Below, in pieces: positions 24,223 through 34,000 of a stretch of DNA of 64,000 nucleotides. The notes beneath the pieces are model-generated. The model searched no databases, was not told the origin of the DNA, and saw nothing but the letters and a program-made list of their open reading frames with translations. Source of the stretch: Glo-17 sp964637835 (GTDB lineage Bacteria > Krumholzibacteriota > Krumholzibacteriia > LZORAL124-64-63); the NCBI GenBank assembly GCA_964637835.1, contig CAZWYF010000004.1:1-64000 (forward strand), given 5' to 3'. The stretch's first letter is position 1. Each line of letters starts with the position of its first letter. The position numbers were made by a program, and so were the translations under genes.

Positions 24223-27200
24223 ATGTTCGCTGCGTGCCATCGCCGCTCGACCATCGCTGGACCCGCCCTGCTCGTGCTCGGTCTCCCGGCGCTGCTGCTG
24301 GTGGCCCTGCTGGCCGCTCCGGTCGCGGCCGCGCCGGTGTTCGGCGAGTCGGTCAGCCTGACCCAGCCCGACGGCACCGCCGTGGCCGCCCGGGTCTGGG
24401 GCGACGAGTTCCACCAGCGCCTGGAGACGCCGGACGGCTACACGCTGGTGCGCGACCCGTCCAGCGGCTGGATCTGCTACGCCCGGCCGGGGGACGACCG
24501 GTTACTCTCCACCGGGGTCCCGGCCGGGGAGCGTCCGCCCGCCGATCTGGAGCCCGGCCTGCGCCTGCCCGCCGACGTGGTGGCCGCCCGGGTCGCCGCT
24601 GCCCGCGAGGCCGCCGGACGGGGCCGCGCGGAGGACCAGAAGATCGATTACCCCGTTCCCGCCGCCACGGGCGAGGTCCGCGGCATCGCCCTGCTGGTGG
24701 ACTTCAGCGACCAGCCCGCCGAGGTGTCGCCCGAGGCGGTCGAACGCTTCCTCAACCAGCCCGGCTACACCGGCGGCGGCAACAACGGCTCGGTGCGGGA
24801 CTACTTCGCCGACGTCTCCGGCGGCCAGCTCGACCTGACCCATGAGGTCACCCCCCAGTACTACCGCGCCGCGCATCCCAAGACCTGGTACGAGGACCCC
24901 AACCAGTCGCAGGGCTGGCGCGCACGCCTGCTGGTGACCGAGGCCCTCGAGGACCTCGAGCGCCGCGGCTTCGATTTCAGCCGGTACGACGCCAATGGCG
25001 ACGGTTACGTGGACCTGGTCAGCCTCTTCTACGCCGGCACCCCCACCTGGTCCTGGGGGATCGGCCTGTGGCCCCAGGCCGGGCCCATCGGCTTCCACGC
25101 CGACGGCGTCACCGCCCGCATCTGGCAGGTCTCGCCCATCGGCGAGGAACTCACCCTGGGGCTGCCCTGCCACGAGATCGGCCACGCCCTTTTGCAGTGG
25201 GACGACCTCTACGACACCGACGGCGGTTCCTGGGGCGTGGGCCTCAACTGCATCATGTCCAACCCCACGGCCAACACCAACCCCCTGCAGCCGTGCGGAC
25301 CGCTGAAGATGAAGGTCGGCTGGACGGAGAACATCCTGCTCGATGGCGTGATGCTCGACCAGGTGTCGGTGGCGGGAGACAACCGGGTCTTCATCCGCAA
25401 CCACCCCCTGGTGGTGCAGGAGCTCTACGTGGTGGAGAACCGCCATCGCAGCGGCCGCGACGCGTCGTTGCCGGACGAGGGCCTGGCGGTCTACCACGTG
25501 GACTGGCGCGGCAACAACAATCGTGAGGCCCGGACGGCGGATATCCATTACATGGTCACCCTGGTCCAGGCCGACGGCCGCTGGGACCTGGAGAACGACG
25601 TCAACTGGGGCGACGATACCGACCTCTTCGGCGCGCCGGAGTTCACCCGGTTCACCCCGGAGACCATCCCCGCCGCCCGCTGGTGGCGCGGCCAGTCGGC
25701 GAACCTCTACCTGGAGAACATCAGCGCGCCCGGCGACACCATGACCTTCGACTTCGCCGACGGCATCGGGATCCTGCCGCTGCAGCTGCGCGCGGAGCCG
25801 GAGGCCCTGGACGCGCCGTGGCGGATCGTCGGCGCCGATGGCTACGTCAAGACCGGCCGTGGCAGCCGGCTGGTGCACGTGCCGGCGGAGGGGTCGTACC
25901 TGGTGACCTGGCGGACCGTGCCGGGCTGGCAGGCGCCGCCGCCGGCCACGGTCTGGGTCCCGGAGGAGGGGCCGGTGCCCGAGGTGGCGGTGGCCTACTC
26001 GCATCCGCCGTTCGCGCGGACCATGATCCCGGCGCTGGGCGACGGCGGCGCCGGCCGCGGGGGGCAGCTGGTGGACGTGGACCAGGATGGCGATCTGGAC
26101 GTGTTCCTCGCGCGCGAGGACGGTGGCGACGTGCTGCTGCGCAACGACGGCGGCTGGCAGTTCATCGACGTGACGCCGCCGGCGCTGGCCGCCGCCGCGC
26201 CCACCATCGGGTCGGCCTGGGCCGACGTCGATGCCGACGGCGACCAGGACGTGCTGCTGGTCCTTCGCGAGCAACCGGCACGCCTGCTGCGCCAGCAGGC
26301 CGACGGCCAGTTCGGTGCTCCGGAGCCGGTGGGGTCGGTGGCGGACTCGCTGCGCGGCGCCACCTGGCTGGACGCCGACGGCGACGGCCGCCTGGACCTG
26401 CATCTGGTGCGCGAGGGGCGGCGCGACCTGCTGCTCCTGCATCCGGAGGATGGTCCCGCCGGGCTGGACGCCTACGCGGTCCGGGAACTGGAGGCCGGGA
26501 TCGGCTTCGCGCGGACCGTGGCCGGCGCCTGGTGCGACTACGATCGCGATGGCCGTCCCGATCTCTACCAGGTCAACCGCTTCGGCGGCAACCTGCTGAC
26601 GCGCAATCTGTTGCCGGGGCGCTTCGAGAACGCCACCCATGGCGGCCTGGGGCTCCCCTGGCGGGGGGGCACGGCGGTCTGGGGCGATCATGACAACGAC
26701 GGCGATTTCGATCTCGTGGTGGTCCAGGACGGCGCACCCGACGTGCTGCTGACCCAGTACAGCGGCACCTTCGTCATGGTGAGCAACGACGTCCTGGAGA
26801 CCCCGGGCGTGGGGACCGATGCCGCCTGGGGCGATTTCGACAACGACGGCGATCTCGACCTCTTCCAGACCCGGAACGGACAGACCGACCGGCTGCTGAT
26901 GAACCTGGGCGGGGGCGCCTGGGCGGAGTCGCCGCTGCTGCTCGACGGGCTCGATGGCCCCACGGTGGCCGTCCTGGTCGGCGACCTGGACGACGACGGC
27001 GGACTCGACCTGCTGCTCGATCGCGACGGGGCGCCACCGGTGGCCCTGCGCAACACCATGATCCGCGGCAACTGGATCTCCGTGGTCCCGCAGGGCAGCG
27101 GTTCGCTCCGCGAGCCCGTGGGCACCGAGGCCCGGCTGTATCTCGATGGCGAGGTGATGTCGCGGCAGATCGCGGCGCGGACCGGTCCGGGGCATCCGGC

Positions 27201-27639
27201 GGCGCGCCTGCATTTCGGCCTCGGCGCCGCGGCCGTGGCCGACAGCATCGAGATCCGCTGGCCCACCGGGTCGGTGGAGGTCCTGCGCAGCGTGGAGGCC
27301 AACCAGGTGCTCACGCTCACCCAGCCGGTGCCCGGGGGGACCGGCGGCGGCGATCCGCCCAAGGTGACCACCCTGCTGCCCGCCTATCCCAACCCCTTCA
27401 ATCCGGGAACGAGCCTGGCCTTCTCCCTCGCCCGCGACGCCAGGGCCCGCCTGGCCGTCTACGACGTGCGCGGCCGCCGGATCGCGCTGATCCACGACGG
27501 TCCGCTGCCCGCCGGCCAGCACGTGTTCGCCTGGAACGGTCGCGACGGCGCCGGACGCAGCGTGGCGTCGGGCATCTACGTGGCCCGGCTGGTGGCCGAC
27601 GGCGTCCAGCGATCCCGCCGGTTGACCCTCGTGCGCTGA
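24223..27639 (+). CDS. Secreted M6-family metalloprotease with FG-GAP repeats and FlgD-like C-terminal domain
   Basis: 1138-residue secreted protease of the immune inhibitor A (M6) family. A signal peptide (ALLLVALLAAPVAAAP) is followed by the M6 N-terminal signature (DGTAVAARVWGDEFHQRLETPDGYTL) and propeptide, then the catalytic domain (VDFSDQPAEV, VRDYFADVSGGQLDL) with zinc motif HEIGH (His317, Glu318, His321) inside CHEIGHALLQWDDLYD. From about 600 to 950 run FG-GAP/VCBS calcium-binding repeats (DVDQDGDLDVFL, DVDADGDQDVLL, DFDNDGDLDLFQ), then an ASPIC/UnbV-like segment (SIEIRWPTGSVEVL) and the FlgD-like tail (AYPNPFNPGTSLAFSL). The repeats form a propeller that likely binds surfaces. Start supported by AAGGA upstream. 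Confidence 0.9.
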   Translation: MFAACHRRSTIAGPALLVLGLPALLLVALLAAPVAAAPVFGESVSLTQPDGTAVAARVWGDEFHQRLETPDGYTLVRDPSSGWICYARPGDDRLLSTGVPAGERPPADLEPGLRLPADVVAARVAAAREAAGRGRAEDQKIDYPVPAATGEVRGIALLVDFSDQPAEVSPEAVERFLNQPGYTGGGNNGSVRDYFADVSGGQLDLTHEVTPQYYRAAHPKTWYEDPNQSQGWRARLLVTEALEDLERRGFDFSRYDANGDGYVDLVSLFYAGTPTWSWGIGLWPQAGPIGFHADGVTARIWQVSPIGEELTLGLPCHEIGHALLQWDDLYDTDGGSWGVGLNCIMSNPTANTNPLQPCGPLKMKVGWTENILLDGVMLDQVSVAGDNRVFIRNHPLVVQELYVVENRHRSGRDASLPDEGLAVYHVDWRGNNNREARTADIHYMVTLVQADGRWDLENDVNWGDDTDLFGAPEFTRFTPETIPAARWWRGQSANLYLENISAPGDTMTFDFADGIGILPLQLRAEPEALDAPWRIVGADGYVKTGRGSRLVHVPAEGSYLVTWRTVPGWQAPPPATVWVPEEGPVPEVAVAYSHPPFARTMIPALGDGGAGRGGQLVDVDQDGDLDVFLAREDGGDVLLRNDGGWQFIDVTPPALAAAAPTIGSAWADVDADGDQDVLLVLREQPARLLRQQADGQFGAPEPVGSVADSLRGATWLDADGDGRLDLHLVREGRRDLLLLHPEDGPAGLDAYAVRELEAGIGFARTVAGAWCDYDRDGRPDLYQVNRFGGNLLTRNLLPGRFENATHGGLGLPWRGGTAVWGDHDNDGDFDLVVVQDGAPDVLLTQYSGTFVMVSNDVLETPGVGTDAAWGDFDNDGDLDLFQTRNGQTDRLLMNLGGGAWAESPLLLDGLDGPTVAVLVGDLDDDGGLDLLLDRDGAPPVALRNTMIRGNWISVVPQGSGSLREPVGTEARLYLDGEVMSRQIAARTGPGHPAARLHFGLGAAAVADSIEIRWPTGSVEVLRSVEANQVLTLTQPVPGGTGGGDPPKVTTLLPAYPNPFNPGTSLAFSLARDARARLAVYDVRGRRIALIHDGPLPAGQHVFAWNGRDGAGRSVASGIYVARLVADGVQRSRRLTLVR

Positions 27640-27666
27640 CCGGGCGGGCGCCCGGGCGATGACCGG

Positions 27667-27712
27667 CGCGCCGATCGGCGGGTGCAACCCGCCCGTCGGC
27701 GCGTTATACTTG
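27667..27712 (+). terminator. Hairpin terminator overlapping the btpA promoter
   Basis: CGCGCCGA-tc-GGCGGG (27667-27682) pairs with CCCGCC-cg-TCGGCGCG (27688-27703) around a TGCAA loop, followed by ttatactt. It ends the M6 gene transcript; the same bases contain the -35/-10 spacer of the next promoter. Confidence 0.65.
27682..27710 (+). promoter_or_regulatory. Promoter giving a probably leaderless btpA transcript
   Basis: GTGCAA at 27682, 17-base spacer, TATACT at 27705-27710. The predicted start falls at about 27717-27719, the first base of the btpA ATG, and there is no ribosome site (ttgccggcc precedes the ATG). Confidence 0.5.
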
Positions 27713-27718
27713 CCGGCC

Positions 27719-28528
27719 ATGTGGACCCGTACGCACTTCCTGGAGCTCTGCGCTCCCCCCGTCCTGGGCATGATCCATCTGGACGCCCTGCCCGGCGCTC
27801 CCCGCTTCGGTGGGCAGCTGGAGGCCGTGACCGCCGCCGCGCTGGCCGACGCCCGGGCCCTGGCGGCCGGCGGCGTGCGGCTGGCCATGGTGGAGAACTT
27901 CCACGACGTCCCCTTCTGGCCCGACGGCGTGCCACCGGAGACCGTGGCGGCCATGGCCGTGGTCCTCGCCGAGATCCGCCGCGCCGAGCCGGGCCTGCGG
28001 CTGGGGGTCAACGTCCTGCGCAACGACGCGGCCGCCGCCCTCGGCCTGGCCGCGGCCACCGGGGCGGTCTGCATCCGCGTCAACGTGCACACCGGCGCCA
28101 TGGTCACCGATCAGGGACCGCTCTCCGGACAGGCCCACCGCACGCTGCGGCAGCGGGCGGCGCTGGGGCTGGCGCCGGTGGGGCTCCTGGCCGACCTGCG
28201 GGTCAAGCATGCCGCGCCGCTGGCGCCGCGCGAGCTGGTGGCCGAGGCCCAGGACCTGCGCCTGCGCGGCCTGGCCGACGCGCTGATCGTCTCCGGGGAG
28301 GCCACCGGCGCCCCCACCGATCCGTCCCTGCTGGCCCCCCTGCGCCACGCCCTGCCGGACTGCCCGCTGCTGATCGGCAGCGGCGTGACCGCCGACACCG
28401 TCTCCGCTCACCTCGCCCATGCCGACGGCGTGATCGTCGGCACCTCGCTCAAGACCGCGGGCCGCGTCGATGCCGACCGCGTCCGCCACCTGGTGGCCGC
28501 CTGTGGCGGCGGAAAGGACCCGGCATGA
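27719..28528 (+). CDS. BtpA/SgcQ family TIM-barrel protein
   Basis: 269-residue protein of the BtpA family, named for a cyanobacterial photosystem I biogenesis factor but widespread in non-phototrophs, where the role is unknown; the fold is that of phosphate-binding TIM barrels. The start at 27719 is set by the family N-terminus PVLGMIHLDALPGAPRFGG. Also seen: VENFHDVPFW, GVNVLRNDA, IRVNVHTGAMVTDQG, ADLRVKHAAP, DALIVSGEATG and the C-terminal phosphate loop LIGSGVT...GVIVGTSLK. No ribosome site precedes the ATG. Its TGA overlaps the ATG of the next gene (ATGA), so translation of the two is coupled. Confidence 0.85.
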   Translation: MWTRTHFLELCAPPVLGMIHLDALPGAPRFGGQLEAVTAAALADARALAAGGVRLAMVENFHDVPFWPDGVPPETVAAMAVVLAEIRRAEPGLRLGVNVLRNDAAAALGLAAATGAVCIRVNVHTGAMVTDQGPLSGQAHRTLRQRAALGLAPVGLLADLRVKHAAPLAPRELVAEAQDLRLRGLADALIVSGEATGAPTDPSLLAPLRHALPDCPLLIGSGVTADTVSAHLAHADGVIVGTSLKTAGRVDADRVRHLVAACGGGKDPA

Positions 28529-29256
28529 AGGGCGTCATCCTCGCCGGCGGCCTGGGCTCGCGCCTGTGGCCCTGCACCAAGATCACCAACAAGCACCTGC
28601 TGCCGGTCTACGACCGCCCCATGATCCACTATCCCATCCGCTGCCTGCTGACCGGCGGCATCGACGACGTCCTGCTGGTGACCGGCGGCAACTCCGCGGG
28701 CGACTTCCTGCAGCTGCTGGGCAACGGCAAGGAGCTGGGCCTGCGCGAGCTGCGCTACACCTATCAGGAGGGCGAGGGAGGCATCGCCGACGCCCTGCGC
28801 CTGGCCGAGGACTTCGCCGACGGCGGGCGCATCTGCGTGGTCCTGGGCGACAACATCCTCGAACGCAGCATCCGCCCGGCGGTGGACGCCTACCGCCGGC
28901 AGGAGACCGGCGGCCGCATCCTGCTCAAGCGCGTGCCCGATCCCGAGCGCTTCGGCGTGCCCGTGTTCGAGGACGACCGCATCGTGCGCATCGAGGAGAA
29001 GCCCCGCCAGCCACGCAGCGACTTCGCCGTCACCGGCGTGTACTTCTTCGATCATCAGGTCTTCGACATGATCCGCGCCCTGAAGCCCAGCGACCGCGGC
29101 GAGCTGGAGATCTCCGACGTCAACAACATGTACCTCGAGCGCGGCCAGCTCCAGTGGTCCGAGCTGCCGGGCTGGTGGACGGACGCCGGCACCTTCCCCT
29201 CGCTGCTGCGGGCGAGCAACATGGTGGCCGAGTCTGGCGCCAACAAGAGCGAGTAG
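28525..29256 (+). CDS. rmlA: Glucose-1-phosphate thymidylyltransferase-like nucleotidyltransferase
   Basis: 243-residue sugar-1-phosphate nucleotidyltransferase. The N-terminal GGLGSRLWPCTKITNKHLLPV contains the nucleotide-binding loop and the signature Arg and Lys; LGDNILE carries the metal-binding Asp, and EEKPRQPRSDFAVTGVYFFD and GWWTDAGTF match RmlA. It lacks the roughly 45-residue C-terminal extension of classical RmlA, like the short RmlA-type enzymes. With rmlB starting eight bases downstream it should make dTDP-glucose and dTDP-4-keto-6-deoxyglucose for glycan synthesis. The start overlaps the btpA-like stop by four bases. rmlC and rmlD are not in this window. Confidence 0.87.
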   Translation: MKGVILAGGLGSRLWPCTKITNKHLLPVYDRPMIHYPIRCLLTGGIDDVLLVTGGNSAGDFLQLLGNGKELGLRELRYTYQEGEGGIADALRLAEDFADGGRICVVLGDNILERSIRPAVDAYRRQETGGRILLKRVPDPERFGVPVFEDDRIVRIEEKPRQPRSDFAVTGVYFFDHQVFDMIRALKPSDRGELEISDVNNMYLERGQLQWSELPGWWTDAGTFPSLLRASNMVAESGANKSE

Positions 29257-29263
29257 GAGCGTC

Positions 29264-30295
29264 ATGAACATCCTGGTGACCGGCGGCGCCGGCTTCATCG
29301 GCAGCAACCACGTACGCCTGCTCCTGGCCGAGACCGAGGACCGGGTGGTGAACCTGGACCTGCTCACCTACGCGGGCAACCTGGAGAACCTGGCGGGCCT
29401 GGAGGACCACCCGCGCTATCGGTTCGTGCGCGGCGACGTGCGCGACGCCGAGCTGCTGCAGGGCCTGCTGGCCGCCGAGCAGATCGAGGCCGTGGTCCAC
29501 TTCGCCGCCGAGAGCCACGTGGATCGCTCCATCGACGCGCCCGGCGCCTTCCTGGACACCAACACCCGCGGCACCCAGGTGCTCCTGCAGGCGGTGCGGC
29601 AGTACGGCCAGGCGCGGGTGGTGGTGGTCTCCACCGACGAGGTCTACGGCTCGCTGGCCGCCGATGACCCGGGCTTCACCGAGCAGACCCCGCTGGCGCC
29701 CAACTCCCCCTACGCGGCGAGCAAGGCCGCGGCCGATCTCATGGCCCGCGCCTACCACCACACCTTCGGCCTGGATGTCTGCATCACCCGCTGCAGCAAC
29801 AACTACGGGCCCTACCAGTTTCCCGAGAAGCTGATCCCCCTGATGCTCACCAACGCCCTGGCCGACCAGCCGCTGCCCGTCTACGGCGACGGCCAGAACG
29901 TGCGCGACTGGCTGCACGTGGAGGACCACTGCCGGGCGGTGGATCTGGTCATGCGTGGCGGCCGCGCCGGCGAGGTCTACAACGTGGGCGGCCAGAACGA
30001 GTGGACCAACCTCGAGCTGGTCCGGCTGCTGCTGCAGCAGGTGGGCAAGCCGGAGTCGCTGATCACCTTCGTCAAGGACCGGCCCGGCCACGACCGGCGC
30101 TACGCCATCGTGGCCGACAGGATCCGCGAGGAGCTGGGCTGGCAGCCACGCCACACGTTCCCCGACGGCCTGGCCCGGACCATCGCCTGGTATCGCGATC
30201 ATCGGTCGTGGTGGGAGACCATCCGCACGGGCGCCTACCGCGACTACTACGAGCGCCTCTACGGCCGCAGCGGCCGGCACGGCGGGAGCGCCTGA
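29264..30295 (+). CDS. rmlB: dTDP-glucose 4,6-dehydratase
   Basis: 343-residue NAD-dependent short-chain dehydrogenase-fold enzyme converting dTDP-glucose to dTDP-4-keto-6-deoxyglucose. Visible: NAD loop TGGAGFIGSN, HFAAESHVDRSI, the active-site STDEVYG (Thr, Asp, Glu) and YAASK (Tyr, Lys), RCSNNYGPYQFPEKLIPLM, NVRDWLHVEDHC and DRPGHDRRYAI. Length and motif order are typical. The start has TAGGAGCGTC just upstream, inside the end of rmlA. The product feeds rhamnose or other deoxysugar branches of surface polysaccharide. Confidence 0.95.
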   Translation: MNILVTGGAGFIGSNHVRLLLAETEDRVVNLDLLTYAGNLENLAGLEDHPRYRFVRGDVRDAELLQGLLAAEQIEAVVHFAAESHVDRSIDAPGAFLDTNTRGTQVLLQAVRQYGQARVVVVSTDEVYGSLAADDPGFTEQTPLAPNSPYAASKAAADLMARAYHHTFGLDVCITRCSNNYGPYQFPEKLIPLMLTNALADQPLPVYGDGQNVRDWLHVEDHCRAVDLVMRGGRAGEVYNVGGQNEWTNLELVRLLLQQVGKPESLITFVKDRPGHDRRYAIVADRIREELGWQPRHTFPDGLARTIAWYRDHRSWWETIRTGAYRDYYERLYGRSGRHGGSA

Positions 30296-30310
30296 CCCGC
30301 GGAGGTCACC

Positions 30311-31000
30311 ATGGCCCACGAGCTGACCGTACCGGGCGGCCCGCGCGTCGCCCTGGACGCCACCACCGCGGGGGCGGTGCTCGCCGGCGTGGTCGTCCTC
30401 GATCAGGTCGCCGTGCGCGAGGAACCGGCGGTCTGGGCGGCCATCGCCGCGGTGGGCGCGCGCCTGCGGGCCGAGCACGCGGGGCAGCCGCCGGGCGCCA
30501 TCGCCGGCCTGCAGGAGGCGCGCAGCCTCTACAACCGCTTCGGCATGGAGCCCACCCGCTACCGGCCGAGCAGCGAGGCGCTCCTGCGCCGCGTCCTGCA
30601 GGGCAAGGATCTCTACCGCATCAACAACGCGGTGGACGCCTGCAACCTGGCGAGCCTGGAGTTCCTGCTGCCCATCGGCATGTATGATCGCGACCGCGTG
30701 GTCGGCGACGTGGTCCTGCGCACCGGCCGCGAGGGGGAGGGCTACCCGGGCATCCGCAAGGGGCGGGTGAACCTCGCCGGCCGCCTCGGCCTCTTCGACG
30801 CCGACGGCGCCTTCGGCTCGCCCACCAGCGACAGCGCCCGCACCTGCGTCACCGGGACCACCACGCGCATCCTGGCCGTGATCATGGCCACGGCCGCTCA
30901 CGACCCCGCCGTCATGGACGCCCACACGCGGCGGTTCGGCGAGCTCTTCGCCACCTTCTGTGGCGCCACCGTCACCGGCCGCGGCCTGATCGGAGACTGA
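30311..31000 (+). CDS. B3/4 domain protein (PheT tRNA-binding domain-like)
   Basis: 229-residue stand-alone B3/4 protein. This fold is the editing module of the phenylalanyl-tRNA synthetase beta subunit; free-standing members are proposed to act in trans on misacylated tRNA or as amino-acid binding proteins. Characteristic segments: LYNRFGMEPTRYRPSSEALLRRVLQGKDLYRINNAVDACNLASLEF, PIGMYDRDRV and FGSPTSDSARTCVTGTTTRIL. The start follows GGAGGTCACC. It sits 15 bases after rmlB and 4 bases before the GGT-fusion gene on the same strand, so it is cotranscribed with the latter; the functional link is not obvious. Confidence 0.82.
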   Translation: MAHELTVPGGPRVALDATTAGAVLAGVVVLDQVAVREEPAVWAAIAAVGARLRAEHAGQPPGAIAGLQEARSLYNRFGMEPTRYRPSSEALLRRVLQGKDLYRINNAVDACNLASLEFLLPIGMYDRDRVVGDVVLRTGREGEGYPGIRKGRVNLAGRLGLFDADGAFGSPTSDSARTCVTGTTTRILAVIMATAAHDPAVMDAHTRRFGELFATFCGATVTGRGLIGD

Positions 31001-31004
31001 CGCC

Positions 31005-34000
31005 ATGCGGACCGCCCTCGCCGCCCTCGCCTCCCTCGCCGCTTCCGTCGCCCTCGTCGTCCTCGCGGCGTTCGCCCCGGCGCTCGTGCCCGCGCCCGCC
31101 CGGGGCGCGCCGGCCACCGGCGAGCACGGCATGGTGGCCACCGCCGACCGGCACGCCACCCTGGCCGCCCTGCAGGTCCTGCGCGAGGGCGGCCGGGCCA
31201 CGGACGCCGCCATCACCGCGGCGGTGGTCCTGGCGGTGACCGAGCCCTACAGCAGCGGCCTGGGCGGCGGCGGGTTCGTGCTGGGCTACCAGGCCCGGGG
31301 CGCGGCCACCTGGGCGCTGGACTGCCGCGAGACCGCGCCGGCGGCGGCCACCCGCGACATGTTCCGGGGCGCCGACGGTCAGGTGGACCCGGCGCTCAGT
31401 CGCACCGGCGGCCGCAGCGTGGCCGTCCCCGGGCTGGTCCGCGGCCTCTGGGACCTCCACGGACGCCATGGCACCCGCCCCTGGGCGCGGCTGATCGCCC
31501 CGGCGGAGGCCCTGGCTCGCGACGGCTTCGTGGTGGGGCCGCGGCTCGCCGCCAGGATCGCGGCCCACGCCGCGCGCCTGTCGCCGGACGCACGGGCGGT
31601 GCTCCTGCCCGGCGGCATGGTCCCCGTGCCCGGCGACACCCTGCGCCAGCCCGACCTCGCCCGCACCCTGGCGGCCATCGCCGCGCATGGCCCGGACGCC
31701 TTCTACGGCGGCGCCGTGGCCGCGGCCATCGTCGGCGCCGTGCAGCAGGATGGCGGCGTGCTGACCGCCGACGACCTCGCCGCCTACCGCACCGTCTGGC
31801 GCGAGCCCCTCGCGGGCACGTACCGGGGGCTGCAGGTGGTGAGCATGCCGCCGCCGTCCACCGGCGGGGTGGCCCTGCTGCAGATGCTGGACCTGCTCGA
31901 GCCCCAGGACCTGGCCGCCGCCGGCCACGGCTCGGCCGCGGCCTGGCACCCCCTGCTCGAGGCCATGAAGCTCGCCTACGCCGACCGCAGCCGCTACCTG
32001 GGCGACCCGGCGTTCGTCCCGGTGCCGGTGGACCGCCTGCTCGGCCGCGCGCGCCTGGACAGCCTGCGCCGCCGGATCCGTGCGGACCGGGCCCTGGACC
32101 CGGCGGACATCCCGGGCGCGCCGCTGGCCGCCGAGCCCGAGCACACCACCCACCTGTCGGTGGTCGATGCGCAGGGCAACGCCGTGGCGGCCACCCTGAC
32201 CATCAACCTGAGCTTCGGCTCGGGCCTGATCGCGCCGGGCACCGGCGTGATCCTCAACGACGAGATGGACGACTTCGCCGCCGCTCCGGGCGTGCCCAAC
32301 GCGTTCGGCCTGGTCCAGGGCGAGAACGCCGCCGTGGGGCCCGGCCGCCGGCCGCCCTCGAGCATGACGCCCACCGTGGTCCTGGGTCCCGATGGCGTGC
32401 GCCTGGTCACCGGCTCGCCCGGCGGCGCCCGCATCATCACCGCCACGTTGCAGACCATCGTCAACGTGGTGGACTTCGGCATGGACGCGCGGGCGGCTGC
32501 GGCCGCCCCGCGGGTCCACCACCAGTGGTCGCCGGCCCATGGCTGGTACGAGCAGCATGGCCTGGCCCCGGAGGTCCGCCGCGCGCTCAGCGAGCTGGGC
32601 CACGAGCTGCAGCCACGCGGCGCCATGGGCAACGTGCAGCTCATCGTCCGCGACGTCGCCGCGGGTCGGTGGACCGGAGCCAGCGATCCGCGCGGCGTGG
32701 GCCTGGCCGCCGGGTTCACGCGGCCCCACCTGGCCCCGCCCGCCCCTGCGGCGGCGGGCCCCGGCACGGTCGACCCTGGCGCGGTCGACCCTGGCGCGGT
32801 CGACCCTGCCGCGGTCGACCCTGCCGCGGTCGACCCGGCCGCGGTGATCCGTGCGCTCACGGCGCCGGAACTGGCCGGCCGCGGCGCCGGGACGCCGGGG
32901 GAGCGGGCGGCGGCGCGGTGGTTCGCCGATCGCCTCGCCGATCTCGGCCTCGCGCCGGCCGCCGGCGGTGCCGAGCCCTGGCTGCAGCCCTTCGCCCTGC
33001 CCGACTCCCTGGGCGGGGGAACCTCGCAGAACGTTCTCGGACGCCTGCCCGGCGCCGGCGCGCTCGCCGGACGCTGGGTGGTGCTGGGGGCCCATCTCGA
33101 CCACCTGGGCCGGGTGGAGACGGACGCCCCGGCCGACCGGCCGGCGGCGCCGGGCGCGTACTACCCCGGGGCGGGCGACAACGCCTCCGGCGTGGCCGCG
33201 CTCCTGCGGGCGGTCGCCGCGCTGGCGATGGTGGCGGACCCGGCCGGCGGGCCGGAGCCAGCGCCGGGACCGGACCGGGCGTCGGGACCGTCGCCCGGCG
33301 ACCGCCGCGGCCTGCTGGTCTGCGGCTTCGGCGCCGAGGAGCAGGGACTGCTCGGTTCCCGGCACCTGGTCGCGGACCTGCCGGTCCCCGCCCATCGCAT
33401 CGACGCCATGATCAACCTCGACGCGGTGGGCCGGCTGGGCGCCGGCCCCCTGTACGCCGCCGGGCAGCGGACCTGCGCGGATCTCGACCGTCTGCTGACC
33501 GCCGCGGCGGGCGAGCTTCGCGTCCATCGCCAGGATCCCCGGCTGCTGCAGAGCGACCACGTGCCATTCCTGGACCGGGGCATCCCGGCCGTGCTGCTCT
33601 TCACCGGCGCCTATCCGGAGATGAACTCGCCGGCCGACAGCCTCTCCGCCGTGGACCTGGCCGGCGTCCGGCAGGTGGCCGCGGTCACGGCGGCGCTGGT
33701 GGCCGCCATGCGCGCCCTGCCGCGGCCCTGCGAGTTCGTGGCGCCGCTCCCGGCGACGGCGCCCGCGGCGGGTGGCAACCGCGCCACGTGGTTCGGCTCG
33801 GCCCCGGACTTCGGGGGCCGCCAGGCGGAGGGATACCTGCTCGGCGGCGTCGCCGAGGACGGTCCGGCCGCCCGGGCCGGGCTGCGGGCCGGCGACCTGG
33901 TCGTCGAGCTGGCCGGCGAGCCCGTCGGCGACCTGGCCGGCTTCACCCTCGCCCTGCGGCGGTACGATCCGGGCGACGTGGTGGAGGTGGTGGTCCGCCG

